A stretch of DNA of 64,000 nucleotides from Bacillus sp. P14.5. GTDB taxonomy: Bacteria > Bacillota > Bacilli > Bacillales > Bacillaceae_B. The DNA lies in the NCBI RefSeq assembly GCF_003316765.1, contig NZ_NIJF01000089.1, positions 1 to 64,000 of the forward strand, in the 5' to 3' direction. Positions 8,536-17,115 of the stretch are shown here, piece by piece. The translations under genes and the position numbers were made by a program. The notes below the pieces were generated by a model. That model was not told where the DNA came from. It made no database searches and saw only the letters and a list, made by a program, of their open reading frames with translations. Each line of letters opens with the position of its first letter. Position 1 is the stretch's first letter.

Positions 8536-9774
8536 ATGGAAGTTAAACTGCATGATATCGGCGAGGGAATGACGGAGGCGCATGTCAGTCATTTCTTTGT
8601 AAAAGCCGGTGATTCAGTAAAGGCGGATCAGCCATTGGTAGAGGTGCAGACAGATAAAATGACCGCGGAAATCCCTTCTCCTTCTGCCGGTACAATCAAA
8701 GAGATACTCGTCTCGGAAGGAACCACAATAGAAGTGGGGACGGTCGTCTTAGTGCTGGAAGCTGCCGGAAGCCAAAGGAAGAAGCCGGAGGAAATACGAG
8801 AGAATAAAGAAGTAATTGTTACCGAGGAATCTGGTGCGGACACTTCCGCACATCCAAGGAGCAGAAAACGTATCTTGGCAGCTCCCTATACCCGAAAGAT
8901 TGCAAGAGAAAAAGGGATTGATATAACCGAAGTAGAAGGGACAGGTGCTGCCGGCAGGATAACGGATGAAGATGTTTTGAGATTCATAGAAGGAGGGGAA
9001 ATATCCCAGCCTGAAATGGACACGGCCCAACCAGCAGCAGAAGTTATCCAGCCGGAAAGCAAGCCGGCAGTCCCTGCTAATAGTGAAAGTATTCCATTCA
9101 GGGGCAGACGTAAGCAGATTGGCATGAAAATGAAGTCTTCCCTGATGACGATTCCTCACTGTACACATTTCGAGGAAATAGATGTGACGAACCTGATGCA
9201 ACTAAGAAATCAATTGAAGCAGTCAGATACTAATATTTCTGCCTCTGCCTTTTTTGTAAAAGCCCTTTCGATTGCGTTGAAGGAGTTTCCGATCTTCAAT
9301 GCTCGAGTAGATGAAGAAAGAGAGCAGATCACCTTCATCAAAGAGCATAATATCGGGGCAGCGACAGATACAGAAGAAGGCCTAATTGTACCGGTTGTCA
9401 AGAACGTGGAAAGCAAGTCGTTAAAGACCATCCATACTGAAATGAAGGAATACACCCTGAAGGCCAGGGAAAATAAACTTGTCGCAAAGGATGTAACAGG
9501 AGGAACCTTCACGATTTCCAATGTAGGGCCGATGGGAGGATCTATCGGTGCAACTCCGATTATCAATCATCCGGAAGTGGCTTTGGTCTCTTTTCATAAA
9601 ACAAAGAAAAGGCCGATGGTCAATGAAAATGATGAAATCGTAATCCGTTCCATGATGAATATTTCCATGTCATTCGATCATCGGGCAGCGGATGGAGCGA
9701 CAGCGGTAGCATTCACAAACCGGTTTGCACAACTGATCGAAAATCCTAATCTCATGATTGTGGAGTTGATGTAA
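8536..9774 (+). CDS. Dihydrolipoamide acyltransferase (E2) of the operon's 2-oxoacid dehydrogenase complex
   Basis: Core E2 enzyme that transfers the acyl group from lipoate to CoA. Domain order: a single lipoyl domain (residues ~1-76, lipoyl Lys in VEVQTDKMTAEIPSP), an acidic/Ala-rich linker, a peripheral subunit-binding domain (LAAPYTRKIAREKGID...GTGAAGRITDEDV), a second linker, and a catalytic domain whose active-site motif MSFDHRAADGA is near the C-terminus. ATG 8536 follows GGGGGTGGAGAGG; a GTG at 8527 overlaps the ribosome binding site. 412 residues. E3 begins on the next base after the stop codon. Confidence 0.88.
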   Translation: MEVKLHDIGEGMTEAHVSHFFVKAGDSVKADQPLVEVQTDKMTAEIPSPSAGTIKEILVSEGTTIEVGTVVLVLEAAGSQRKKPEEIRENKEVIVTEESGADTSAHPRSRKRILAAPYTRKIAREKGIDITEVEGTGAAGRITDEDVLRFIEGGEISQPEMDTAQPAAEVIQPESKPAVPANSESIPFRGRRKQIGMKMKSSLMTIPHCTHFEEIDVTNLMQLRNQLKQSDTNISASAFFVKALSIALKEFPIFNARVDEEREQITFIKEHNIGAATDTEEGLIVPVVKNVESKSLKTIHTEMKEYTLKARENKLVAKDVTGGTFTISNVGPMGGSIGATPIINHPEVALVSFHKTKKRPMVNENDEIVIRSMMNISMSFDHRAADGATAVAFTNRFAQLIENPNLMIVELM

Positions 9775-11202
9775 ATGGTAGTTGGTGAATTGGCGGAAGA
9801 ACGTGAGCTGGTCATTATAGGCGGAGGTCCAGGCGGGTATCACGCTGCCATAAGAGCAGCGCAGCTGGGGTTGTCCGTTCTGCTCATTGAAAAAGAAAAC
9901 TTGGGCGGCGTTTGCCTGAATAAGGGCTGTATACCATCCAAGGTCTTTACACAGTTAGCCAGGAAGCATAAAGAGATGGGTCACTATCAAAAGATGGGGC
10001 TGGACTCAGGCGATGTTTCTGTTAACCTTTCCAAACTTCAAGATTATAAAAACAGTTTAATAGATCAACTGAAAAAAGGCGTCAATTCGCTTTGCGGAGC
10101 AAACAAAGTGGAAATCGCAAAAGGAACGGCGTCATTTCTTTCCGCCAATAAAATAGGTGTTGAAAACGGGCACAGCTTCACGGTCTATTCTTTTCAGTCC
10201 GCGATCATCGCCACTGGTGGTAAAAGAGAAAAGCCTTCTTTTATCCCAGGGTACAGCGAAAGAATAGTAGACGAGTTTTCTATATATGAATTAAGCAGCC
10301 TTCCTGAAGAACTGGCTATTTATGGGAGCAGTTATATTGAACTCGAGGCGGCATCCAGTTTTGCTGCGTTAGGAACCAAGGTGACTCTTGTTATGGATGG
10401 GGAACTTCCATTTGATGATTCGATTAACAAAGAACTGACGAGGGTTTTAAAGAAAATGAAGGTGAAGATGTTGTCAGGCTTTACTCCTGGAGAAGTTACA
10501 GAATTCCAAGGAGGAGTTTCGATTACACTTGAAAAAGAAGGCAGTGACTCCGTGACATTGGAAACCCCATACTTCTTTACAGCAAGGAAGATCACGGGCA
10601 ATGTGGAAGGCTTAGGAGTTGATCGATTGAAGATGGACCTCACTGAAGATCATTTCATAGAAATCGATGAAACGTGCAGAACTTCAATACCAGGCATTTA
10701 TGCTGTGGGTGATGCTGTGAACGGCTCCCCGCTTGCTGTCAAGGCGATCAGGCAGGGAAAAGTGGCGGCGGAAAATGCTGCAGGCTTAGCAGCAGAGTAT
10801 GATGGGATGCTGCTGCCAGATGTAGCCCAAACGATTCCGCCTGTCGCCTCAATCGGAATGACTGAGAAGGAAGCGGCCGCGGAACATGATATTTCTGTGA
10901 GCACCTATCCAATGGGAGGCAACGGTTTCGCCCAGCTTATTGGAGAAAAAGAAGGGTTGATCAAGGTTGTCTCCGATTCTTCCAGTGATTTGATTCTGGG
11001 AATTCACATGATCGGCAGCGGAGCAGTGGAAATGATTTCAGGGTCAGCTGTGGGGATGGAAATGGCCGGTAGAGATGAAGATTTTTCTTATCCCTATTAT
11101 CCGCATCCAAACACAAGCGAGAGCCTGCAGGAAGCTATGGAAGCATTGAAGGGCAAGGCGGTACACCTTCCTCCAGTGAAGCAAAAGGAATATTCAGTTT
11201 AA
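9775..11202 (+). CDS. Dihydrolipoyl dehydrogenase (E3)
   Basis: FAD-dependent oxidoreductase that reoxidises dihydrolipoamide with NAD. The N-terminal dinucleotide fold GGGPGGYHAAIRAAQLG is followed by the redox disulfide GGVCLNKGCIPSK (Cys pair near residues 46 and 51), then the second FAD motif GIYAVGDA, and a C-terminal dimer interface with the catalytic His-Glu region (YPHPNTSESLQEA). The NAD-binding motif is IYGSSYIELE, in place of the usual GxGxxGxE, so the first glycines are partly substituted; this is a divergent, possibly specialised E3. 475 residues; its ATG directly abuts the E2 stop. Last gene of the apparent Phe operon. Confidence 0.87.
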   Translation: MVVGELAEERELVIIGGGPGGYHAAIRAAQLGLSVLLIEKENLGGVCLNKGCIPSKVFTQLARKHKEMGHYQKMGLDSGDVSVNLSKLQDYKNSLIDQLKKGVNSLCGANKVEIAKGTASFLSANKIGVENGHSFTVYSFQSAIIATGGKREKPSFIPGYSERIVDEFSIYELSSLPEELAIYGSSYIELEAASSFAALGTKVTLVMDGELPFDDSINKELTRVLKKMKVKMLSGFTPGEVTEFQGGVSITLEKEGSDSVTLETPYFFTARKITGNVEGLGVDRLKMDLTEDHFIEIDETCRTSIPGIYAVGDAVNGSPLAVKAIRQGKVAAENAAGLAAEYDGMLLPDVAQTIPPVASIGMTEKEAAAEHDISVSTYPMGGNGFAQLIGEKEGLIKVVSDSSSDLILGIHMIGSGAVEMISGSAVGMEMAGRDEDFSYPYYPHPNTSESLQEAMEALKGKAVHLPPVKQKEYSV

Positions 11203-11259
11203 GCGGAATTATATCTTACAAATACCAGTTGAGCTGCCCAGAGACTCTTTAATCTAATA

Positions 11260-11483
11260 GGCTCTTTTCTAAAAGATAGTTGCTTTTGAATGCGATTTCA
11301 CCCCTCCTCCCTATTATTCGTAGAAGGATTGGAACGGAAGGTGTGCGACCTCCTGCGGGATTAGCGGGCAGGTGAGACCCCGCAGGCAAAGCCGAGGAGG
11401 CTCACCGCACGCCCCGCGGAGTCGCGCGCCTGGAGTGGAAATCCCATACTTTTAAAACAGCCACAATCTTTGCGAAAATAGCC
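11260..11483. mobile_element. MITE-like element M2 (224 bp)
   Basis: The left end GGCTCTTTTCTAAAAGATAG and the right end (reverse complement GGCTATTTTCGCAAAGATTG) are inverted. The interior is the GC-rich GGAACGGAAGG...CCCCGCGGAGTCG repeat. Flanking 8-mers (ATCTAATA, AACTGACA) do not match, so this copy may be older or rearranged. It fills most of the gap between E3 and hppD. Confidence 0.65.
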
Positions 11484-11547
11484 AACTGACAAGTCCTCTT
11501 GCTGAATGCTTTACCACGGTGATGCGTTTCTGCTTTAATCCCCGCTC

Positions 11548-11576
11548 TTGAGAAAAGATGAAACAAAAACTATCAT
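11548..11576 (+). promoter_or_regulatory. SigA promoter of the tyrosine degradation genes
   Basis: TTGAGA (11548-11553), 17 bp, TATCAT (11571-11576), each 5/6 to consensus, 41 bp upstream of the hppD start. It lies just downstream of MITE M2. Confidence 0.7.
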
Positions 11577-11616
11577 AATATTTAGAATAATACAAAACAA
11601 AATGGAGGTTGTTATA

Positions 11617-12732
11617 ATGCAAGGTAAAATGGCTGAAACAAATCAAAAGGTAGAAGACTTCTTTCCGGTAAGAGATGTAGACTATCTTGAGTACTATACA
11701 GGAAACGCAAAACAGGCTGCCCATTACTTCTGTACAGCATTCGGATTCAAAATGGTTGCCTATTCAGGTCTTGAAACAGGGAACCGGGAAACCGTATCGT
11801 ATGTCCTGCAGCAGAACAAGGTACGGCTGCTGATTACCGGTTCACTTACTGAAAGCACACGTGTCGCTTCATTTGTAAAAAAGCATGGAGACGGAATCAA
11901 GGATATCGCTTTAGCTGTGGAGGATGTTGAAAAGGCTTACAGTGAAGCTGTATCCCGGGGAGCAATCGAAATCACACCGCCGATGACACTATCCGATGAT
12001 AACGGAACAGTGAAAAAAGCCATTATCGGTACATATGGCGATACCATCCATACTCTTGTAGAGCGCAAAGACTATAAAGGCGTGTTCATGCCAGGTTTCG
12101 AAGCGATGGAAATGAACCTTCCATTTAAAGATGCAGGAATCATTGCTGTCGATCATGTAGTTGGAAATGTTGAAAGAATGGAAGAGTGGGTCTCCTACTA
12201 TGAAAAAGTCATGGGCTTCAAAGAAATGAGGCACTTCACTAATGATGACATTAACACTGAGTATTCAGCTCTGATGTCGAAGGTTATGCATAATGGAGGC
12301 CGGATCAAATTCCCAATCAATGAACCGGCTGATGGAAAAAGAAAATCCCAAATCCAAGAATACCTTGAATTTTATAACGGACCAGGAGTACAGCATATCG
12401 CCATCTTGACAGAAGACATTGTCGAGACGATTTCCATCCTGAAGGAAAACGGTGTTGAGTTCCTTGATACCCCTGACACATACTATGACATGCTGTCTGA
12501 GCGTGTAGGAGAAATCGATGAAGAGATTTCCAAAATTAAAGAATTGAAGATCCTGGTTGACAGGGATGATGAAGGGTACCTGCTGCAAATTTTCACAAAA
12601 CCGATTGTAGACAGACCGACTTTATTCATCGAAGTGATCCAGCGTAAAGGGGCAAGAGGCTTTGGTGAAGGAAACTTCAAAGCACTTTTCGAATCCATCG
12701 AGCGTGAACAGGAACGCCGGGGCAACTTATAA
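11617..12732 (+). CDS. hppD: 4-hydroxyphenylpyruvate dioxygenase
   Basis: Non-haem Fe(II) enzyme that converts 4-hydroxyphenylpyruvate to homogentisate, second step of tyrosine catabolism. Two vicinal-oxygen-chelate halves are visible. The Fe ligands are His180 (AVDHVVGNV), His260 (GVQHIAILTEDI) and Glu339 (LFIEVIQRKG). The C-terminal GARGFGEGNFKALFESIEREQ is the family signature. ATG 11617 follows ATGGAGGTTGTTATA and gives 371 residues, the usual length; an upstream in-frame start at 11548 overlaps the promoter and is unlikely. The Tyr aminotransferase candidate, fumarylacetoacetase-like and homogentisate dioxygenase genes follow. Confidence 0.95.
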   Translation: MQGKMAETNQKVEDFFPVRDVDYLEYYTGNAKQAAHYFCTAFGFKMVAYSGLETGNRETVSYVLQQNKVRLLITGSLTESTRVASFVKKHGDGIKDIALAVEDVEKAYSEAVSRGAIEITPPMTLSDDNGTVKKAIIGTYGDTIHTLVERKDYKGVFMPGFEAMEMNLPFKDAGIIAVDHVVGNVERMEEWVSYYEKVMGFKEMRHFTNDDINTEYSALMSKVMHNGGRIKFPINEPADGKRKSQIQEYLEFYNGPGVQHIAILTEDIVETISILKENGVEFLDTPDTYYDMLSERVGEIDEEISKIKELKILVDRDDEGYLLQIFTKPIVDRPTLFIEVIQRKGARGFGEGNFKALFESIEREQERRGNL

Positions 12733-12741
12733 AATAGCAGC

Positions 12742-12766
12742 TGAGAAGACCGGAAACGGTCTCTCA
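12742..12766. promoter_or_regulatory. GNRA-capped hairpin between hppD and the aminotransferase gene
   Basis: TGAGA-a-GACCG, loop GAAA, CGGTC-TCTCA. No T-run follows, so it is not a standard terminator; it may be an mRNA processing or stability hairpin. The rest of the 234-bp gap (to 12966) shows no ORF or clear promoter. Confidence 0.5.
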
Positions 12767-12966
12767 TCATAAAGGGATGTCCCCTACAAGGAAACGGGAA
12801 ATCAAATCAATCGGCCTTTTACATCAGGCGGAGATTGAAACTTGAAACCTTGGAGGGGCTCCCTTTCATTATGGAAGGCATTAATTAAGCAAGGGGATTC
12901 TTATTGCTGGACTTTCTGCATCTAATGTCAATCCAAAAATAGTTTTCTAGAAAGCGGGGGTCGAAG

Positions 12967-14088
12967 GTGGCCGTGAAATTTAAAACGAGAAAGAGAGTCG
13001 AAGAGATTGCACCTTATGTCCTTGGAAAGAGTATTGCTGAAATCAAGCTTGAGCTGGGTCTCTCAGAAATTCGCAAGCTCTCGGAAAATGAAAATATCTA
13101 TGGATGCTCACCCAGTGTAAAGGCGTACCTGGGTACAGGAGGCTCGGATATCTATCTTTATCCGGACGGAATGGCTCAGGAGCTGACTGAAAAGACAAGT
13201 GAATTCCTGAAAGTGGAACGGGAACAGCTGGTATTCGGCAACGGCTCGGATGAAGTGATCCGTCTGCTGACGAGAGCGTATATAAATGAAGGTGACGAAG
13301 CTGTGATGGCGGATGTCACATTCCCCAGGTATCAGACCAACGTATTTTTAGAAGGAGGAACCCCGGTAATTGTTCCTCTGATCGAGGGTGTCCACGATTT
13401 GCAGGGGATGCTGGGTAAGATTACAGACCGGACCAGGATGGTATTCGTCTGCAATCCTAATAATCCTACTGGAACTATTAATGGAAAGCTGGAACTTTTA
13501 AAATTCTTGGAAGAGGTCCCGCAGGATGTTCTTGTCATTGTGGATGAAGCCTATGTGGAATATGTGTCGACAGATGACTATCTGCATTGCATTCCGCTTC
13601 TTCGGCAGTTTGATAATTTGATTGTTTTGAGGACTTTCTCAAAAATCTATGGATTAGCTGGCCTGCGGGTCGGTTTTGGGGTGATGAATGAAGAGATTGC
13701 CACCCAATTAAGGAAAGTCAAAGATGTTTTTAATGTCAGCCGACTTGCCCAAGGAGCTGCCATAGCCGCGATCGAGGATCAGGAATTTATTGAACAGTGT
13801 GCGCGGATGAACGAACAAGGAAGAAATTATCTGCAGGCTGAATTCAGGAAAATGGGGTTAACCTACTTTCCTTCTCAATCAAATTTCATCATGGTGGACT
13901 GCGGCATGGGAGGAGACATTGCGGCAGCAGGGCTGTTGAAGCACGGCATTATCGTCCGGGCAGGTACATTGCTGGGATATCCGACTACAGTCAGGGTGAC
14001 TATTGGAACTGAAACAGACAATCAAGCATTTATCCAAGGACTGAAACAAGTCATGGAAGAAGAAAAGGAGGGCTATCATGGAAATTAA
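12967..14088 (+). CDS. PLP-dependent aminotransferase, HisC/aromatic type
   Basis: Class I/II fold-type I aminotransferase of the histidinol-phosphate/aromatic group, 373 residues. Visible motifs: GNGSDEVIRLL near residue 90, CNPNNPTGT near 164, the Asp-Tyr pair VIVDEAYVEY, and the PLP Schiff-base Lys in RTFSKIYGLAGLRVGFG (near residue 228), plus the phosphate-binding Arg segment. GTG 12967 is assigned after AAGCGGGGGTCGAAGG; GTG 12973 is possible. Between hppD and the homogentisate genes it most likely transaminates tyrosine (and perhaps phenylalanine) to supply hppD. HisC-type enzymes also act in histidine biosynthesis, but no his genes are nearby. Confidence 0.85.
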   Translation: MAVKFKTRKRVEEIAPYVLGKSIAEIKLELGLSEIRKLSENENIYGCSPSVKAYLGTGGSDIYLYPDGMAQELTEKTSEFLKVEREQLVFGNGSDEVIRLLTRAYINEGDEAVMADVTFPRYQTNVFLEGGTPVIVPLIEGVHDLQGMLGKITDRTRMVFVCNPNNPTGTINGKLELLKFLEEVPQDVLVIVDEAYVEYVSTDDYLHCIPLLRQFDNLIVLRTFSKIYGLAGLRVGFGVMNEEIATQLRKVKDVFNVSRLAQGAAIAAIEDQEFIEQCARMNEQGRNYLQAEFRKMGLTYFPSQSNFIMVDCGMGGDIAAAGLLKHGIIVRAGTLLGYPTTVRVTIGTETDNQAFIQGLKQVMEEEKEGYHGN

Positions 14089-14689
14089 ACCGGACACGCT
14101 CGAGTGGAAAGATGCTTATAAGCTGCTTGTCGGATCGATTGTTCCCCGTCCGATCGCCTTTGTTTCCACTCTCGATGAAGATGGAAAAGCCAATCTTGCT
14201 CCTTTCAGCTTTTTTACAGCTATCAGTGCAGATCCGATGCTGGTCTGTTTTTCACCTATGAGAAGGGGAACGGATGGCGGCAAAAAAGATACTCTTAACA
14301 ATATTGAAAGCACTAAGGAGTTCGTCATCAACATCGTAAGCGAAGAGTTTACTGAGCAGATGAATAATACCGCAATTGAGTTTGAAGCAGGTATCGATGA
14401 ATTTGAGGAGACCGGCTTGACCAAGCTGGAGTCCGTTATGGTGAGTCCTCCTGGTGTCAAGGAAAGCAAAGTCCAGCTTGAATGTTCACTTCATCAGGTT
14501 CTGCATTTCGGTGAGGGAGCAGGATCAGGAAGCCTGGTCATCGGCAAGGTGGAGTATGTCCGAGTGGCCGATGAGCTTTATTATGACGGCAAAATCGATA
14601 CTGAGCAATTGAAGCCTGTCGGCAGGATGGCCGGGCAAATGTATACAAAGCCAATGGCAGAAACATTTGAAATGGTCAGGAAAAGGTGA
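14078..14689 (+). CDS. Flavin reductase-like (DIM6/NTAB) domain protein
   Basis: FMN-binding split-barrel protein of 203 residues. Conserved features include SIVPRPIAFVST (about residues 18-29), LAPFSFFTAIS and the C-terminal LKPVGRMAGQMYTK. The start overlaps the aminotransferase by 11 bp with AAAGGAGGG as ribosome binding site, and FAH-family hydrolase follows after 4 bp, so it is firmly in the operon. It has no textbook step in the homogentisate pathway. It might supply reduced flavin, or substitute for the isomerase that is absent from this cluster; both ideas are speculation. Confidence 0.8.
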   Translation: MEIKPDTLEWKDAYKLLVGSIVPRPIAFVSTLDEDGKANLAPFSFFTAISADPMLVCFSPMRRGTDGGKKDTLNNIESTKEFVINIVSEEFTEQMNNTAIEFEAGIDEFEETGLTKLESVMVSPPGVKESKVQLECSLHQVLHFGEGAGSGSLVIGKVEYVRVADELYYDGKIDTEQLKPVGRMAGQMYTKPMAETFEMVRKR

Positions 14690-14693
14690 GGCT

Positions 14694-15614
14694 ATGAAAT
14701 TATTAAGTTATCAGAAGCAGGAAGGTGCCGCCAGACTCGGCGTCCTGCTGGATGAACATACTGTGGTGGATGTCCATGAAGCAAGCGGAGGGAATCTGCC
14801 TGACAATATCCTATCCTTCCTGGAGAACAGCGGTGAAAACTTAAAGATGTTGCAGGAATTTATCCCTGCTGATAAAGGCATATACTCCATAGAAGAGGTA
14901 ATGGTCAAAGCTCCGATTCCCCGTCCGGTCAGCATCCGGGACTTCTATGCCTTTGAAGAACATGTGAGAACCGCCAGGAAAAACCGTGGACTGGATGTAG
15001 TTCCCGAGTGGTATGAAATGCCCGTGTTTTATTTTTCGAATCATCTCGCTGTAAAAGGCGACGGCGAAGCAATACAACGTCCTGCAGCCTGCAGCTGGCT
15101 GGATTATGAGCTCGAGATCGCCTGTGTGATTGGCAAAGAAGGCCGGAATATCAGCAAAGAAAACGCTGATGAATACATATTCGGCTACTGTATCATGAAC
15201 GACTGGAGTGCCCGGGATCTTCAGAGGGAAGAAATGAAAGTTGGATTGGGGCCGGCCAAAGGGAAGGATTTTGCCACATCCATCGGTCCCTATATCGTGA
15301 CGAAGGATGAGCTGGAACCTTACCGCAATGGAGACCGCTACGATTTGAAGATGACAGCCAAAGTGAATGGGCGTGAACTTTCATCCGGGAACTTCAAGAG
15401 TATTTACTATTCATTCGCTGAGATGATTGAGAGAGCTTCCGCGGATGTGACCCTATTTCCAGGAGAGATAATCGGTTCTGGGACAGTCGGTACTGGATGC
15501 ATTCTGGAACTTGGCACAGAGGTCCACCGCTGGCTTGAACCTGGAGATGCTGTGGAACTTGAAATCACTGGTCTGGGGAAATTGAGAACTGAGATTAAGG
15601 AAGGAGGATTATAA
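14694..15614 (+). CDS. Fumarylacetoacetate hydrolase family protein
   Basis: FAH-superfamily hydrolase of 306 residues. It carries the metal-binding FAH core, with DYELEIACVIGKEGRN (Glu ligands, about residues 140-155), IMNDWSARDLQ and GKDFATSIGPYIV. In this operon the expected reaction is cleavage of fumarylacetoacetate (or maleylacetoacetate) to acetoacetate, the last step of tyrosine degradation. ATG 14694 follows AAAAGGTGAGGCT; an upstream in-frame ATG at 14667 lies inside the previous gene without a ribosome binding site. The stop codon overlaps the start of homogentisate dioxygenase by one base. Other FAH-fold reactions (decarboxylase, acylpyruvase) cannot be excluded by sequence. Confidence 0.87.
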   Translation: MKLLSYQKQEGAARLGVLLDEHTVVDVHEASGGNLPDNILSFLENSGENLKMLQEFIPADKGIYSIEEVMVKAPIPRPVSIRDFYAFEEHVRTARKNRGLDVVPEWYEMPVFYFSNHLAVKGDGEAIQRPAACSWLDYELEIACVIGKEGRNISKENADEYIFGYCIMNDWSARDLQREEMKVGLGPAKGKDFATSIGPYIVTKDELEPYRNGDRYDLKMTAKVNGRELSSGNFKSIYYSFAEMIERASADVTLFPGEIIGSGTVGTGCILELGTEVHRWLEPGDAVELEITGLGKLRTEIKEGGL

Positions 15615-16762
15615 TGTATTACCGTACATTGGGGAAAATTCCTCATAAGCGTCATACGATGTTCAAAAAAGAGGATGGAACGCTGTTCAGGGAACAAGTG
15701 ATGGGGACGAAAGGATTTTCTGGTACTCAGTCGATCCTGTATCATCACCATATGCCTACGGAGGTGGCTGAAGCCCGGCTGCTTGGTTCTTATCTGCCCC
15801 AATATGAAGAAAATCAAGAATTAAAGCATCGTCATTTGCTGACTGATAAGGTTGCAAAAGCTGGAGATGCTTTAAAAGGGAGAGAATACCTGCTGGGCAA
15901 TGAGGACCTGCTCATTGGCACGGTCATGGTGACTGAAAATATGGAAAGCTACTATCGCAATGGAGATGGAGATGAAATGCTTTATATCCATCGTGGAAAA
16001 GGGACTGTGGAAACGATGTTCGGAACATTGACCTACCGTCCAGGAGATTACGTCATCATCCCGATTGGCACCATATATAGAGTCCTGCCTGAAGAAGACA
16101 CGAAGATTCTCTTTATTGAATCCTTCAGCCAGATCACAACTCCAAGAAGATACAGAAACGAATATGGACAGCTGCTTGAGCACAGCCCATTTTGTGAACG
16201 GGATATCCGAGGTCCTGAAAGGCTGGAAACTTTTAGTAAAAAGGGCAAGTTCGAAGTCATTACCAAATCCCGGGGCTTGTTGAATTCTCATGTACTGAAT
16301 CACCATCCGCTAGATGTAGTGGGCTGGGATGGTTACCTGTACCCATGGGTCTTCAATATTGAAGACTTCGAGCCTATCACAGGGCGCGTTCACCAGCCGC
16401 CGCCGGTACACCAGACATTCGAAGGCCATAATTTTGTCGTTTGTTCCTTTGTGCCGCGCCTGTATGATTACCATCCTGAATCGATTCCGGCACCATACTA
16501 CCACAGTAATGTGAACAGCGATGAACTCCTCTACTATGTAGAAGGAAACTTCATGAGCCGAAAGGGAATCAGCGAAGGATCGATCACCCTTCACCCAAGC
16601 GGCATTCCTCATGGACCACATCCTGGCACAACCGAAAAGAGTATCGGAAAGAAGGAAACTCTGGAGCTCGCCGTCATGATCGATACCTTCAGACCATTAA
16701 AAATCGTCAAAAAAGCTCACGATATCGAAGACGAAAATTATATGTATACATGGATGGAATAA
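15614..16762 (+). CDS. hmgA: Homogentisate 1,2-dioxygenase
   Basis: Fe(II) cupin enzyme that opens the homogentisate ring to maleylacetoacetate. 382 residues, the shorter bacterial type. The C-terminal half holds the metal site: the HSNVNSDELLYYVEGNF segment (His and Glu ligands, about residues 297-313) and the later His in GIPHGPHPG. Other signatures include FEGHNFVVCSFVPRLYDYHP and the C-terminal MYTWM. It is translationally coupled to the FAH gene (TAATG overlap after AAGGAGGATTA). A terminator follows after 6 bp, so it ends the tyrosine operon. Confidence 0.93.
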   Translation: MYYRTLGKIPHKRHTMFKKEDGTLFREQVMGTKGFSGTQSILYHHHMPTEVAEARLLGSYLPQYEENQELKHRHLLTDKVAKAGDALKGREYLLGNEDLLIGTVMVTENMESYYRNGDGDEMLYIHRGKGTVETMFGTLTYRPGDYVIIPIGTIYRVLPEEDTKILFIESFSQITTPRRYRNEYGQLLEHSPFCERDIRGPERLETFSKKGKFEVITKSRGLLNSHVLNHHPLDVVGWDGYLYPWVFNIEDFEPITGRVHQPPPVHQTFEGHNFVVCSFVPRLYDYHPESIPAPYYHSNVNSDELLYYVEGNFMSRKGISEGSITLHPSGIPHGPHPGTTEKSIGKKETLELAVMIDTFRPLKIVKKAHDIEDENYMYTWME

Positions 16763-16768
16763 TCAATG

Positions 16769-16803
16769 AAAGGGACATGATAATAAATCGTGTCCCCTTT
16801 TCT
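16769..16803 (+). terminator. Terminator of the tyrosine operon
   Basis: AAAGGGACATGA, 7-nt loop, TCGTGTCCCCTTTT: a GU-tolerant stem with a T-run directly after the hmgA stop. Confidence 0.75.
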
Positions 16804-16813
16804 GTTAATTTAA

Positions 16814-17000
16814 TACTGTTTTCGCTTATGTTGTTGATTTCGGAAAAATGCAAAGAACCGGATTTCCCCCCGAATACTACGGTTTTTAACGCTAATCAGA
16901 GTGAGCAGCTCTTTTCTTTCTTAACAGGATATTTTAAGTGAATTATAGGGTTATCTTGTGGAATGAATACCAAATAGCAGAAAAGTTTTCGAAAAGAGCC
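16814..17000. mobile_element. MITE-like element M3 (187 bp, perfect target duplication)
   Basis: The left end TACTGTTTTCGC (GG changed to TA) and right end GAAAAGAGCC are inverted. They are flanked by TAATTTAA at 16806-16813 and again at 17001-17008. The interior matches M5 in reverse orientation (TTTCGGAAAAAT...CCGGATTT). The remaining gap to 17115 holds only the ribosome binding site AAAGGAGTG of the next gene. Confidence 0.8.
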
Positions 17001-17115
17001 TAATTTAAAGGGATATTGAACTATTCATTGAATAGAGTTAAAGAAGACTTTAGAGAGCTTTTTCAGAGGGGTATGATAAGTACATAAAGAAAGCAAAACT
17101 TAAAGGAGTGACAAA

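Noticed and set aside
16750-16941. 63-residue ORF after hmgA
   Set aside because: It lies in the operon terminator and MITE M3, and has no ribosome binding site.
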